DNA of 64,000 nucleotides, taken from positions 3,844,001 to 3,908,000 of the forward strand of contig NZ_CP082269.1 in NCBI RefSeq assembly GCF_019880405.1, written 5' to 3'. The notes below the pieces were generated by a model. The model saw nothing but the letters and a program-made list of their open reading frames with translations. It was not told the origin of the DNA and did not search any database. The translations under genes were made by a program, and so were the position numbers. How positions within the stretch are numbered: the stretch's first letter is position 1; every line of letters starts with the position of its first letter. Positions 1 to 9,028 of this stretch are shown in pieces. The stretch comes from Enterobacter sp. C2. GTDB taxonomy: Bacteria; Pseudomonadota; Gammaproteobacteria; Enterobacterales; Enterobacteriaceae.

Positions 1-1
1 G

Positions 2-892
2 CACGGTCCAATGCTGCTGATGGCGGAGCTAGGCACGCTGCTGCTGGTATGGGCGGTGGGTACACGGGGGGCCAGCTCCAGCGCCAATCTGCAAACCCTG
101 GTCGCCGGACTGATCGTGGCGCTGATCGCCGCCGTCTGGTGGTATGGCGATCTTACGGTCGCTGAAATTCTCTTCCCTGCCCCACAGGAGGTCGATGCGT
201 CTGGCCTGTTTGCCGCTCTGTCGGTGATGTTCTGGTGCTTCGTGGGTCTGGAAGCCTTTGCCCACTTAGCCTCTGAATTCAAACGTCCGGAACGGGACTT
301 CCCCCGCGCACTGATGATTGGCCTGCTGCTGGCTGGCTTCGTCTACTGGGCCTGCACGGTGATTGTGCTGCACTTTGACGCGTATGGCGTCGATCGTGCT
401 GCCGCAGCCTCCCTGCCGGGGATCGTGGTGCAGCTGTTTGGTGAGAAGGCGTTATGGGTTGCCTGCGTAATTGGCTATCTGGCCTGCTTTGCCAGCCTTA
501 ATATCTACATTCAGAGCTTCGCCCGTCTGGTCTGGTCACAGGCGATGTACAACCCGCAGGGTCGCCTGGCACAGCTCTCAAAACGCCAGATCCCCTTTAA
601 TGCCCTGAATGCGGTGCTGATCTGCTGCGTCATCAGCACGCTAGTTATCTATGCGCTGGAGATCAACCTCGACGCGCTGATTATCTACGCCAACGGCATT
701 TTCATCATGATCTATCTGCTGTGTATGCTGGCGGGATGTCGTTTGCTGAAGGGGCGCTATCGCGCGTTGGCGGCGGTGGGCGGCCTGCTCTGTCTGCTAC
801 TGCTGGCGATGGTAGGCTGGAAGAGCCTCTATGCCATTATTATGCTGGCGGTGCTGTGGTGGTTTTTACCCAAGCGCGGCAGTGTCCATTAA
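2..892 (+). CDS. yjeH: L-methionine/branched-chain amino acid exporter YjeH, 5' end missing
   Basis: This is the C-terminal part (about 296 residues) of an APC-superfamily inner-membrane transporter. The reading frame is already open at the left edge, so roughly 120 N-terminal residues lie outside the window (the E. coli protein has 418). Several hydrophobic segments are visible, ending in a basic tail just before the stop. In E. coli YjeH exports L-methionine and branched-chain amino acids. Identification rests on overall sequence similarity and on position next to fxsA and aspA, as in E. coli. A REP element follows the stop codon. Confidence 0.85.
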   Translation, partial: HGPMLLMAELGTLLLVWAVGTRGASSSANLQTLVAGLIVALIAAVWWYGDLTVAEILFPAPQEVDASGLFAALSVMFWCFVGLEAFAHLASEFKRPERDFPRALMIGLLLAGFVYWACTVIVLHFDAYGVDRAAAASLPGIVVQLFGEKALWVACVIGYLACFASLNIYIQSFARLVWSQAMYNPQGRLAQLSKRQIPFNALNAVLICCVISTLVIYALEINLDALIIYANGIFIMIYLLCMLAGCRLLKGRYRALAAVGGLLCLLLLAMVGWKSLYAIIMLAVLWWFLPKRGSVH

Positions 893-909
893 AATTGTGC
901 ATTAAATAA

Positions 910-938
910 CGCCGGGTAGCGCTGCGCTTACCCGGCCT
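910..938. repeat. REP element
   Basis: Imperfect palindrome with GCCGGGTA and TACCCGGC arms around a GCGCTGCGC centre, in the 50-bp gap between the convergent yjeH and fxsA genes. Near-identical copies occur at 38123-38154 and 53795-53828. This is the standard enterobacterial REP core; here it may act as a transcript 3'-end stabiliser. Confidence 0.8.
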
Positions 939-942
939 CTGG

Positions 943-1413
943 TTATTTATCGTCTTTATGATCGATACGGTCGCGGTACTCATCCTTGCGCTGGTACTCG
1001 CCGTCAAAAGTCTGACCGCCGTCGCTACCGGCGCTGAAACCGCCACCCGCCATCCGGGAGAAACGCAGATGCGGAAGCAGGCGCAGGGTCAGTAATTTTT
1101 GCACCGGTGGCAGCAGCAGCAGCAGGCCGAGCAGATCGGTAAAGAAGCCCGGCAGCAGCAGCAGTAGCCCGGCAATCATCAGCGATACGCTCTTGATCAT
1201 CTCCGCAGCGGGGCTCTCCCCGGCGGCCATCTTCTGCTGCATCAGCAGAATGTTTTTAAAGCCCTGGTTACGCACCAGCGACATGCCGATGACCGAGGTG
1301 AAGATCACCAGCACCAGCGTGAGCAGGACGCCAAAGACGTGGGCGACCTGGATAAAAATCGAGATTTCGATGTAAACGTATAAAAATATTGCAATTAGTG
1401 GTATCCAGCGCAC
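943..1413 (-). CDS. fxsA: FxsA membrane protein
   Basis: A 156-residue FxsA-family inner-membrane protein. In E. coli, extra FxsA relieves F-plasmid exclusion of phage T7. The start chosen is the GTG at 1413 (protein begins VRWIPLIAIF): it has CAGGAG seven bases upstream and gives the family length (E. coli 158), whereas the open frame extends upstream to 1470 without family similarity. Hydrophobic segments cover roughly residues 1-25, 26-45 and 75-100. The C-terminus is polar and Gly/Asp/Lys-rich. It is divergent from aspA, as in E. coli. Confidence 0.9.
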   Translation of the reverse strand: MRWIPLIAIFLYVYIEISIFIQVAHVFGVLLTLVLVIFTSVIGMSLVRNQGFKNILLMQQKMAAGESPAAEMIKSVSLMIAGLLLLLPGFFTDLLGLLLLLPPVQKLLTLRLLPHLRFSRMAGGGFSAGSDGGQTFDGEYQRKDEYRDRIDHKDDK

Positions 1414-1514
1414 TGGCGTCTCCTGTAGGTTTGCGGCGTGCTTCTTATTGAGATGGTGCTTAATAGGCATAATTCAATAGGATTGCACGCCAGGTTGTCT
1501 GAAAATCTCTGCCC

Positions 1515-1530
1515 GGTGATGCATTTCACA
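1515..1530. promoter_or_regulatory. Probable CRP site upstream of aspA
   Basis: GGTGA-N6-TCACA matches the CRP consensus TGTGA-N6-TCACA at 9 of 10 conserved positions. It sits 186 bp upstream of the aspA start codon in the 303-bp fxsA-aspA gap. E. coli aspA is known to be activated by CRP. The exact promoter hexamers were not assigned. Confidence 0.5.
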
Positions 1531-1647
1531 AATTATTAAAACTAATGCAACGACTAAGATAATAAGTGATCCAGATTACGGCATTTCGCTATCATCAGCA
1601 TATGATCCCGGGTACGTGGCCGATTAAGGAAATAATCGTCGGTCAGC

Positions 1648-1680
1648 AAACACACAAAACCCCAGATGTACTGTGTGTTT
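1648..1680 (+). other. Inverted repeat in the aspA leader
   Basis: AAACACACA at 1648-1656 is exactly complementary to TGTGTGTTT at 1672-1680, with a 15-nt loop. It ends 36 nt before the aspA ATG, so it would lie in the 5' leader if transcription starts upstream. No T-run follows, so it is not an obvious terminator. Confidence 0.4.
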
Positions 1681-1716
1681 AGTACATTCATTCGCAGCTT
1701 GAAAAAGAAGGTTCAC

Positions 1717-3153
1717 ATGTTAAACAGCATTCGTATCGAAGAAGATTTGTTGGGCACAAGGGAAGTACCAGCGGACGCTTACTACGGCATCCACACTCTG
1801 AGAGCGATTGAGAATTTCTACATCAGCAACAACAAAATCAGCGACATCCCTGAATTTGTACGTGGCATGGTGATGGTCAAGAAAGCCGCAGCGCTGGCGA
1901 ACAAAGAGCTGCACACCATTCCCAAAAGCGTGGCCAATGCCATCGTCGCCGCATGTGATGAAGTCCTGAATAACGGTAAATGCATGGATCAGTTCCCGGT
2001 CGACGTCTATCAGGGCGGCGCGGGTACCTCCGTGAATATGAACACCAACGAAGTGCTGGCAAACATCGGCCTTGAGTTGATGGGCCACCAGAAAGGCGAC
2101 TACCAGTACCTGAACCCGAACGACCACGTCAACAAGTGCCAGTCCACCAACGACGCCTACCCGACCGGTTTCCGCATTGCAGTTTACGCCTCTATCGTTA
2201 AGCTGGTAGATGCCATTAACCAGCTCGGAGAAGGGTTCCAGAACAAGGCCGTTGAGTTCAAAGACATTCTGAAAATGGGCCGCACCCAGCTGCAGGATGC
2301 AGTGCCGATGACGCTGGGCCAGGAGTTCCATGCCTTTAACGTTCTGCTTAACGAAGAGACGCGCAACCTGCTGCGTACCGCCGAACTGCTGCTGGAGGTG
2401 AACCTCGGGGCAACGGCGATCGGTACTCGTCTGAACACCCCGGACGGCTATCAGCAGCTGGCGGTGCAGAAGCTGGCGGAAGTCAGCAACCTGCCGGTGG
2501 TTGCGGCGGAAGATCTGATCGAAGCCACCTCCGACTGCGGCGCATACGTCATGGTTCACAGCTCGCTGAAGCGCCTGGCGGTCAAGCTCTCTAAAATCTG
2601 TAACGACCTGCGCCTGCTCTCCTCCGGCCCGCGTGCTGGCCTGAATGAGATCAACCTGCCGGAGCTGCAGGCTGGCTCCTCTATCATGCCTGCGAAGGTC
2701 AACCCGGTCGTGCCAGAGGTCGTAAACCAGGTCTGCTTCAAGGTGATCGGCAACGACATCACGGTCACCATGGCTTCCGAAGCTGGCCAGCTGCAGCTCA
2801 ACGTGATGGAGCCGGTCATCGGCCAGGCAATGTTTGAGTCAATCCACATTCTGACCAACGCCTGCTACAACCTGCTGGAGAAATGCATCAACGGCATCAC
2901 CGCCAACAAAGCGGTATGCGAGAGCTACGTCTATAACTCAATCGGCATCGTTACCTACCTTAACCCGTTTATCGGTCACCACAATGGCGATATTGTGGGT
3001 AAAATCTGTGCCGAAACGGGCAAGAGCGTGCGTGAGGTCGTGCTTGAACGCGGCCTGCTGACCGAGGCGGAGCTGGATGATATCTTCTCGGCGCAAAACC
3101 TGATGCACCCGGCTTATAAAGCAAAACGGTATACGGATGAGAACGAACAGTAA
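1717..3153 (+). CDS. aspA: Aspartate ammonia-lyase (aspartase)
   Basis: Cytoplasmic enzyme converting L-aspartate to fumarate and ammonia; it feeds fumarate respiration and aspartate catabolism. The 478-residue length equals E. coli AspA. The fumarase/aspartase signature [11 protein letters not shown] is present, with the flexible-loop serine characteristic of the superfamily. The ATG at 1717 ([10 protein letters not shown]) was chosen over the in-frame upstream extension to 1666 because it follows an AAGAAGG ribosome site and matches the family N-terminus. It is followed by a strong terminator and then dcuA, the conserved aspA-dcuA arrangement. Confidence 0.97.
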   Translation: MLNSIRIEEDLLGTREVPADAYYGIHTLRAIENFYISNNKISDIPEFVRGMVMVKKAAALANKELHTIPKSVANAIVAACDEVLNNGKCMDQFPVDVYQGGAGTSVNMNTNEVLANIGLELMGHQKGDYQYLNPNDHVNKCQSTNDAYPTGFRIAVYASIVKLVDAINQLGEGFQNKAVEFKDILKMGRTQLQDAVPMTLGQEFHAFNVLLNEETRNLLRTAELLLEVNLGATAIGTRLNTPDGYQQLAVQKLAEVSNLPVVAAEDLIEATSDCGAYVMVHSSLKRLAVKLSKICNDLRLLSSGPRAGLNEINLPELQAGSSIMPAKVNPVVPEVVNQVCFKVIGNDITVTMASEAGQLQLNVMEPVIGQAMFESIHILTNACYNLLEKCINGITANKAVCESYVYNSIGIVTYLNPFIGHHNGDIVGKICAETGKSVREVVLERGLLTEAELDDIFSAQNLMHPAYKAKRYTDENEQ

Positions 3154-3178
3154 CCGTTCAACCGGGTAAGACCTCAAA

Positions 3179-3208
3179 GGCACGTCAGCGATGACGTGCC
3201 TTTTTGTT
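3179..3208 (+). terminator. Intrinsic terminator after aspA
   Basis: A perfect 9-bp stem, GGCACGTCA (3179-3187) with TGACGTGCC (3192-3200), has a GCGA loop and is followed by TTTTTGTTT. It lies between aspA and dcuA, so dcuA transcription needs readthrough or its own promoter. Confidence 0.9.
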
Positions 3209-3271
3209 TATGGGCGCTACTAAAATTCAACAAATCAATATCAACTTGTAAACACATCAAGGAAGCCAACT

Positions 3272-4573
3272 ATGTTTGCTGCGGAACTTGTGATTGTCCT
3301 GCTGGCGATTTACTTAGGTGCCAGACTCGGCGGGATCGGCATCGGCTTTGCCGGTGGGCTTGGCGTGCTCGTCCTGACGCTCTTTTTCCAGATCAAGCCC
3401 GGCGCGATCCCTTTTGACGTTATCGAGATCATCATGGCGGTGATCGCTGCGATTGCCGCGATGCAGGTGGCCGGGGGGATGGACTACCTGGTTAGCCTGG
3501 CGGAGCGCCTGCTGCGCCGTCACCCTAAATACATCACCTTTCTCGCCCCTCTGGTGACCTGGTTTATGACCATTCTCGCCGGTACCGGACACACCGCGTT
3601 CTCTACCCTGCCGGTGATCACCGAGGTAGCAAAAGAGCAAGGCATTCGCCCCTCTCGCCCGCTCTCCATCGCCGTAGTAGCCTCGCAGATCGCCATTACC
3701 GCCTCGCCCATTTCTGCGGCGGTAGTGTTTTTCGCCGGGATCCTCGAACCGCTGGGCGTTAGCTACCTGACCCTGCTGGCGATCTGTATTCCTGTCACCC
3801 TGATCGCCATCATGCTCACCGCCGTGGTGTGTAACTTCCTTGGCGCAGAGCTAAAAGACGATCCGGTCTATCAGGAGCGGCTGGCCAAGGGTGAAGTGAA
3901 GCTGCGCGGCAATCAGGTTTTTCAGCTTAAGCCGCACGCCAAACGCTCGGTGATGCTGTTTCTGATCGGCATTGTCGCAGTAATGGTTTACGCCACCATT
4001 ATCAGCCCGACGGTGGGTCTGATTACCAATCCGGTGTTGCCGCGCAACGAGGCGATTGTGGTCTTCATGCTCACCATCGCCACGCTGATCTGCCTGATCT
4101 GCAAGATAGACACTGGGGAGATACTTAACGCCAGCACGTTTAAATCCGGGATGAGCGCCTGTATCTGCGTGCTGGGCGTGGCCTGGCTTGGGGACACCTT
4201 TGTGAAAACCCACATTGAGGATATCCAGAGCGTGGCAGGCGACCTGCTCCACAGCTATCCGTGGCTGCTGGCAGTAGTACTTTTTTTTGCTGCCACCCTG
4301 CTCTACTCCCAGGCGGCGACCACCAAAGCGCTGATGCCCGCCGCGCTGCTGCTCGGCGTTACCCCCCTGACCGCCATCGCCTCGTTCGCCGCCGTGTCGG
4401 CCCTGTTTGTGCTGCCCACCTACCCGACGCTGCTGGCGGCGGTAGAGATGGACGACACCGGCTCGACCCGCATCGGCAAATATGTCTTCAACCACGCCTT
4501 CCTGATCCCCGGCGTGATCGCCATTGCCCTGTGCGTCATTCTGGGCTTCGTGATTGGCGGCCTTGTTTTGTAA
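3272..4573 (+). CDS. dcuA: Anaerobic C4-dicarboxylate transporter, DcuA type
   Basis: A 433-residue inner-membrane Dcu-family carrier that exchanges or takes up aspartate, fumarate, malate and succinate. E. coli DcuA has the same length. The opening (GARLGGIGIGFAGG), the ITASPISAAVV stretch and the GMSACICVLGVAWLGDTF stretch follow DcuA closely. The central loop (about 190-230) is more divergent, and the AGTGHT stretch resembles DcuB at that point. Position directly behind aspA supports dcuA: aspartase makes the fumarate whose precursor this carrier imports. ATG at 3272 follows AAGGAAG. Confidence 0.9.
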   Translation: MFAAELVIVLLAIYLGARLGGIGIGFAGGLGVLVLTLFFQIKPGAIPFDVIEIIMAVIAAIAAMQVAGGMDYLVSLAERLLRRHPKYITFLAPLVTWFMTILAGTGHTAFSTLPVITEVAKEQGIRPSRPLSIAVVASQIAITASPISAAVVFFAGILEPLGVSYLTLLAICIPVTLIAIMLTAVVCNFLGAELKDDPVYQERLAKGEVKLRGNQVFQLKPHAKRSVMLFLIGIVAVMVYATIISPTVGLITNPVLPRNEAIVVFMLTIATLICLICKIDTGEILNASTFKSGMSACICVLGVAWLGDTFVKTHIEDIQSVAGDLLHSYPWLLAVVLFFAATLLYSQAATTKALMPAALLLGVTPLTAIASFAAVSALFVLPTYPTLLAAVEMDDTGSTRIGKYVFNHAFLIPGVIAIALCVILGFVIGGLVL

Positions 4574-4697
4574 ACTGTTTCGTGACAAGCATGATGGTGT
4601 AAATGTCGTTAAAATCGGGCTGCCTGGCGGCCCGGTTGATTAATCCGCGCCCAGCGGCGTGCTATAGTGGCTTTTTTCGTCTGATACGAGATTGCCG

Positions 4698-5021
4698 ATG
4701 AATACGCCTGATGCCGTCGTTGTGCTCTGTACTGCCCCGGATGAAGCTACCGCCCAGGACCTGGCGGCGAAAGTGCTGGCGGATAAACTCGCCGCCTGCG
4801 TGACGATTTTGCCCGGTGCTACTTCGCTCTACTACTGGGAAGGTAAGCTGGAGCAGGAGTATGAAGTCCAGATGCTGCTGAAAAGCACCGCCGCCCATCA
4901 GGAGGCGCTGCTGGCCTGCCTGAAATCGCACCATCCGTATCAAACCCCCGAACTATTAGTGCTGCCCGTCGCACATGGAGACAATGATTACCTCTCATGG
5001 CTCAACGCATCCTTACGTTAA
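4698..5021 (+). CDS. cutA: Divalent-cation tolerance protein CutA
   Basis: A 107-residue CutA1-family protein, a small trimeric ferredoxin-like-fold protein linked to copper tolerance in E. coli. Conserved stretches include [25 protein letters not shown] and [10 protein letters not shown]. The ATG at 4698 is preferred; a TTG six bases upstream is possible but less likely. Its last 25 bases overlap the dsbD start, suggesting coupled translation, an arrangement shared with E. coli. Confidence 0.93.
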   Translation: MNTPDAVVVLCTAPDEATAQDLAAKVLADKLAACVTILPGATSLYYWEGKLEQEYEVQMLLKSTAAHQEALLACLKSHHPYQTPELLVLPVAHGDNDYLSWLNASLR

Positions 5022-6685
5022 TCCTGCTGTTTTGCAGTATGTCCGCCTTTGCCGGGTTGTTTGACGCGCCCGGCTCCGGGAAGTTTGTTCCCGCAGATAG
5101 CGCGTTTACCTTCGATTTTCAGCAAAATGAGCACGACCTGATGCTCAACTGGCAGATCAAAGAGGGCTACTACCTCTATCGCCAGCAGATCAGCGTCACG
5201 CCCGCGCAGGCGGAGATCGCCCCGCTCCAGCTCCCGAAAGGGGAGAGTCACAAAGATGAATTCTTTGGCACCAGCGAAATCTATCGCCAGCGGCTCAGCC
5301 TGCCGGTGACGGTGCGTTCGGCTAACAAAACGGCGACGCTTACCGTCACCTACCAGGGCTGCGCGGCGGCGGGCTTCTGCTATCCGCCGGAGACGAAGGT
5401 CGTGCCGGTCAGTGAGGTGCAGCCGCTGGCACATAGCGAGCCGGATCAATCTTCCCCTGTCACGGCCGCGCCCGCGCTACCCTTCTCGGCGCTGTGGGCG
5501 CTGCTGATCGGCATTGGCATCGCCTTTACTCCCTGCGTGCTGCCGATGTACCCGCTCATCTCCGGCATCGTGCTGGGGGGCAAAGCGCGTCTCTCTACCG
5601 GACGAGCGCTGCTGCTGACCGTGCTCTATGTGCAGGGCATGGCCCTCACCTACACCGCGCTGGGCCTCGTTGTGGCCGCCGCCGGGCTACAGTTTCAGGC
5701 TGCGCTCCAGCATCCCTATGTCTTAGTTGGCCTGTCGGTGATTTTCACCCTGTTGGCGCTGTCGATGTTTGGTCTGTTCACCCTCCAGCTGCCGTCATCT
5801 GTTCAGACGCGCCTGAGCCTGATGAGCAATCGCCAGCAGGGCGGCTCGCCGGGCGGCGTCTTTGCGATGGGGGCCATCGCGGGGCTGATCTGCTCACCCT
5901 GCACCACCGCACCGCTCAGCGCTATTCTGCTCTATATCGCCCAGAGCGGTAACCTGTGGCTCGGCGGCGGCACCCTCTATCTTTATGCGCTCGGCATGGG
6001 CATCCCGCTGATCCTGGTGACCCTGTTCGGTAACCGCCTGCTGCCGAAAAGCGGCCCGTGGATGGAGCAGGTCAAAATCGCCTTTGGCTTTGCGATCCTT
6101 GCCCTGCCGGTATTTTTACTGGAGCGTATGTTGGGCGAGACGTGGGGCCTGCGCCTCTGGTCGCTGCTCGCCGTGGCGTTTTTCAGCTGGGGGTTTATCA
6201 CCTGTTTGGGTGGTACTCGGCGTGGGATACGCGTGCTACAGATCGTCCTACTGGGCGCGGCGCTGGTCAGTGCGAAGCCGCTACAGGACTGGGCGTTTGG
6301 CGTTAGCACCTCCGTCCCGCAGGCGCACCTGAACTTTACCCGCATCGCCAGCGTGGATGAGCTGAACCAGGCCCTGGCACAAGCCAAGGGTAAACCGGTA
6401 ATGCTCGACCTCTACGCCGACTGGTGCGTGGCCTGTAAAGAGTTTGAGAAGTACACCTTCAGCGATCCGCAGGTCCAGGCGGCGCTGAAGGAGACGGTGC
6501 TGCTGCAGGCGGACGTGACCGCCAACAGCGCCGAGGATGCCGCCCTGCTTCGCCATCTTGGCGTGCCGGGCCTGCCGACAATTCTGTTCTTTGACGCCCA
6601 GGGCAACGCGCAGCCTGCGCAACGGGTGGCAGGATTTATGGACGCGGAAGCATTTAGTAGACATTTGCGCAATCGCCAGCCATAA
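4997..6685 (+). CDS. dsbD: Thiol:disulfide interchange protein DsbD
   Basis: Inner-membrane reductant conduit that carries electrons from cytoplasmic thioredoxin to periplasmic DsbC, DsbG and CcmG. The 562 residues show the expected order: signal peptide (1-19), periplasmic alpha domain with C122 and C128, a multi-spanning beta domain with C180 in FTPCVLP and the second cysteine in LICSPC, and a C-terminal thioredoxin-fold gamma domain with WCVAC (C477/C480). E. coli DsbD has 565 residues. It overlaps cutA by 25 bp and is followed by yjdC after 47 bp. Confidence 0.97.
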   Translation: MAQRILTLILLFCSMSAFAGLFDAPGSGKFVPADSAFTFDFQQNEHDLMLNWQIKEGYYLYRQQISVTPAQAEIAPLQLPKGESHKDEFFGTSEIYRQRLSLPVTVRSANKTATLTVTYQGCAAAGFCYPPETKVVPVSEVQPLAHSEPDQSSPVTAAPALPFSALWALLIGIGIAFTPCVLPMYPLISGIVLGGKARLSTGRALLLTVLYVQGMALTYTALGLVVAAAGLQFQAALQHPYVLVGLSVIFTLLALSMFGLFTLQLPSSVQTRLSLMSNRQQGGSPGGVFAMGAIAGLICSPCTTAPLSAILLYIAQSGNLWLGGGTLYLYALGMGIPLILVTLFGNRLLPKSGPWMEQVKIAFGFAILALPVFLLERMLGETWGLRLWSLLAVAFFSWGFITCLGGTRRGIRVLQIVLLGAALVSAKPLQDWAFGVSTSVPQAHLNFTRIASVDELNQALAQAKGKPVMLDLYADWCVACKEFEKYTFSDPQVQAALKETVLLQADVTANSAEDAALLRHLGVPGLPTILFFDAQGNAQPAQRVAGFMDAEAFSRHLRNRQP

Positions 6686-6732
6686 ACTACACCAGGAGTG
6701 GGAAAATGGTTCTAAAAACGCAGGAGAACACC

Positions 6733-7308
6733 GTGCAACGTGAAGACGTCTTAGGGAAAACATTGCAGTGGCTTGAGCTCGAAGGCCTTGCTGCCACGAC
6801 GCCCGAAATTATCGCCGAACGTCTTAACTATCCATTGGACGAGTTTTTGCGCTTTTGGCCCGATAAAGAGGCGCTGCATTATGATGCGCTGCGCCACCTC
6901 AGCCAGCAGGTTGACGCCTGGCGCAGGCAGATGCTGTTAAACGATGAGCTAAGCAAAGAGCAGAAGCTGCTGGCCCGCTATACGGCGCTTACCGAGTGCG
7001 TCACCAACCATCGCTATCCGGGCTGCCTGTTCATTGCGGCCTGCACGATCTATCCGGATCCGGCTCACCCGATCCATCAGCTGGCGGATCAGCAAAAAAG
7101 TGCGGCATACGACTACACCCACGAACTGCTGACGGCGCTGGAGGTGGACGATCCGGCGATGGTCGCCAAGCAGATGGAGCTGGTGCTGGAAGGCTGCCTC
7201 AGCCGGATGCTGGTCAACCGTAGCCAGGTCGACGTTGATACCGCCTACCGGCTGGCAGAGGACATTCTTCGCTTTGCCCAGTGCCGCATGGGCGGCGCGC
7301 TGACCTGA
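6733..7308 (+). CDS. yjdC: TetR-family regulator YjdC
   Basis: A 191-residue TetR-like protein with an N-terminal helix-turn-helix region (about 5-45) and a C-terminal ligand/dimer domain; most of the sequence, such as [10 protein letters not shown] and [13 protein letters not shown], is nearly identical to E. coli YjdC. The GTG at 6733 was chosen because CAGGAG lies six bases upstream and the length equals E. coli YjdC. An in-frame ATG at 6706 with its own AGGAG is a credible alternative, adding nine residues. The targets are not evident from the sequence. It is followed two bases later by the convergent LysE gene. Confidence 0.88.
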   Translation: MQREDVLGKTLQWLELEGLAATTPEIIAERLNYPLDEFLRFWPDKEALHYDALRHLSQQVDAWRRQMLLNDELSKEQKLLARYTALTECVTNHRYPGCLFIAACTIYPDPAHPIHQLADQQKSAAYDYTHELLTALEVDDPAMVAKQMELVLEGCLSRMLVNRSQVDVDTAYRLAEDILRFAQCRMGGALT

Positions 7309-7310
7309 TA

Positions 7311-7913
7311 TTAGATCAGCAACCCTGCCCACGCAGAGAGCAGTAAACAGAGCGCCATCGCCCGCTGAAACCAGACCAGCGAGGCGGGGGTGCGAAAGAT
7401 TTGGTTCACCGCTCTGCCGCCGAACGCCCAGACGGTCAGGCAGAGCTGGGAGATAATCAGAAACAGCAGCGCCATCACGGCGATCTCCCGCAGCGGATGC
7501 GCTCCGTGGGGCGCAAACAGGCTCACCACCGCCAGCGCCATCATCCAGGTTTTCGGGTTAATCAGCTGCAACATGGCTGCCGCCCGAACGCTAAAGGGCC
7601 GCTGCGCCTCACCCTCCAGCGCCGTCGCCGGAGCACGAAATAGCTGCCAGCTCATCCAGCTTAGCCACAGCACCCCTGCCCAACTCATCCCCGTCCGCAC
7701 CAGCGGATAGTGGCTCAGCGCCTCCCCCGCGCCCGCGCCAGAGATCAAGACAATCAGGCTGGCGGCCACGCAGGCGCTTACTACCGCAGGCAGCGTGGCC
7801 ATTACGCCGAAGCGCTGGCTGCTGGATAAGATTAAAATATTGGTGGGGCCAGGGGTGATCGATGCCACGAAGGCAAACAGCATAAACGGCAACCAGGTAT
7901 AGAACATATTCAC
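7311..7913 (-). CDS. LysE/RhtB-family amino-acid or metabolite exporter
   Basis: A 200-residue inner-membrane exporter. The LysE family signature TPGPTNILIL lies near the N-terminus (about residues 20-29), LINPKTWMMAL is near 117-127, and six hydrophobic segments are visible. Start is the GTG at 7913 with TAAGGAG eight bases upstream; an ATG two codons later is possible. The substrate is unknown. It is downstream of and codirectional with an AraC-type regulator gene (38-bp gap), and an 18-bp sequence 53 bp upstream of its start is repeated exactly 52 bp upstream of the regulator gene, so the regulator very likely controls both. Confidence 0.85.
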   Translation of the reverse strand: MNMFYTWLPFMLFAFVASITPGPTNILILSSSQRFGVMATLPAVVSACVAASLIVLISGAGAGEALSHYPLVRTGMSWAGVLWLSWMSWQLFRAPATALEGEAQRPFSVRAAAMLQLINPKTWMMALAVVSLFAPHGAHPLREIAVMALLFLIISQLCLTVWAFGGRAVNQIFRTPASLVWFQRAMALCLLLSAWAGLLI

Positions 7914-7951
7914 AGGCAGGACTCCTTATTATCGTTGTCCTGACTGTCGCC

Positions 7952-8794
7952 TTATTTCACTGTCGCGTCTGGAAGATTTGTGCACAGGCTGCGGTAGCGC
8001 GCCGGAGAGAGACGGTAGGCCCGCTGGAACCAGCGCCCGAGGTGGCTCTGATCGGCAAAACCTAACGCCGCCGCAACGCTGGCTGGCTGCTCGCCTTTTG
8101 CCAGCATGGCGCGGGCGCTCGCCAGTCGGAGCTGGATCAGCCAGGCGTGGGGCGAAAGGTGGAACTCCTGCTTAAAGCAGCGCGTGAGAGTGAAACGATC
8201 GGTGCCGGTCTCCCGCGCCACGTCGTCCAGCCCGACGTTCTCTCCCCGGTGAGCATAGAGATAGTCCCTCGCCCGGTGGGCGATGGCCGCGCTCTGACGC
8301 TGCGCCGAGAGGCGCTTGCGCCACTGGCAGTGGTGCGTCAACTGGCTCAGTAGTCCATCCATCATGCCCTGCTGCACGATGCGCATCTCATCGTTATGCA
8401 GGGTGAAGAAGGTTTGGGCGATGGTGTTCACCAGCTGCGGCGCGCGGGCGATGGTCTGGTCAAAGTGCAGCGAGTAGCTTGAGGGCGTGGCATCGTACAG
8501 GCCGCGCAGGGTGCCGCTTAGCCAGCGATCATCAAGATAGAACGTCAGGTAGGTAAAGCCGCCCTCTACCGGCGCATCGCCGTCGTGGATCTCGCCCGGC
8601 TCCAGTAGGAAAGCATCCCCCGGCGTGCTGCGATGGCGCTCGCGGCGGCAGTGAAACTGCTGGGTGCCGGTCAGGGTGATACCCACCAGGTAGCTGTCGT
8701 GCCAGTGCGGATCGTAGGCGTGCCCCTCAAAGTGTGCACGGATGGTTTCGATGCCGGTATCGGCATGCTGCCGCAGCTCCAGCCAGTCTGCCAT
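7952..8794 (-). CDS. AraC-family transcriptional regulator paired with a LysE exporter
   Basis: A 280-residue AraC/XylS regulator. The N-terminal half is a cupin-like sensor (HWHDSYLVGIT near 30-40, EPGEIHDG near 65-75). The C-terminal half carries two helix-turn-helix motifs, ending with the typical ALGFADQSHLGRWFQ stretch followed by SPARYR. Start is the ATG at 8794 (MADWLEL), with AGGAGG seven bases upstream; the frame extends to 8830 but without a better ribosome site. The gene's last codons contain one copy of the 18-bp repeat. This type often governs an adjacent LysE exporter, sensing the exported compound; the ligand is unknown. Confidence 0.88.
   Translation of the reverse strand: MADWLELRQHADTGIETIRAHFEGHAYDPHWHDSYLVGITLTGTQQFHCRRERHRSTPGDAFLLEPGEIHDGDAPVEGGFTYLTFYLDDRWLSGTLRGLYDATPSSYSLHFDQTIARAPQLVNTIAQTFFTLHNDEMRIVQQGMMDGLLSQLTHHCQWRKRLSAQRQSAAIAHRARDYLYAHRGENVGLDDVARETGTDRFTLTRCFKQEFHLSPHAWLIQLRLASARAMLAKGEQPASVAAALGFADQSHLGRWFQRAYRLSPARYRSLCTNLPDATVK
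7967..7984 (-). promoter_or_regulatory. Candidate regulator site upstream of the LysE gene (copy 1)
   Basis: GTCTGGAAGATTTGTGCA on the + strand, 53 bp upstream of the LysE start, inside the last codons of the araC-type gene. It is identical to 8847-8864. The matching distances from both start codons suggest an operator for the AraC-type protein near the -35 region of each promoter. Confidence 0.6.
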
Positions 8795-8846
8795 ATCAAC
8801 CTCCTGAATGATTCCCGAGTGTAGCATCAATCATTCAGCCTGAAAG

Positions 8847-8864
8847 GTCTGGAAGATTTGTGCA
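8847..8864 (-). promoter_or_regulatory. Candidate regulator site upstream of the AraC-type gene (copy 2)
   Basis: Exact 18-bp copy of 7967-7984, in the same orientation, 52 bp upstream of the regulator start codon. On the - strand it is followed by a plausible TACACT -10 with a poor -35, as expected for an activator-dependent, autoregulated promoter. Confidence 0.55.
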
Positions 8865-9028
8865 GCCCGGCACAAAAACAACTGAGATGGCGGCAAACTG
8901 CCGAAGAGTTTGAACGATCACAGAAGCAAAAAAACATAATTAATTAATATAAAAACGCAATAGATTCTCCGCGGTCATCTGTGTCAGAAAGTAACCCTCA
9001 TTCATAAGAGACCGGAGATGTGATTCAA

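Noticed and set aside
8891..8903. CGGCA-AAC-TGCCG as a regulator site for the xyloside operon
   Set aside because: Too short and isolated to support without a matching regulator or a second copy.
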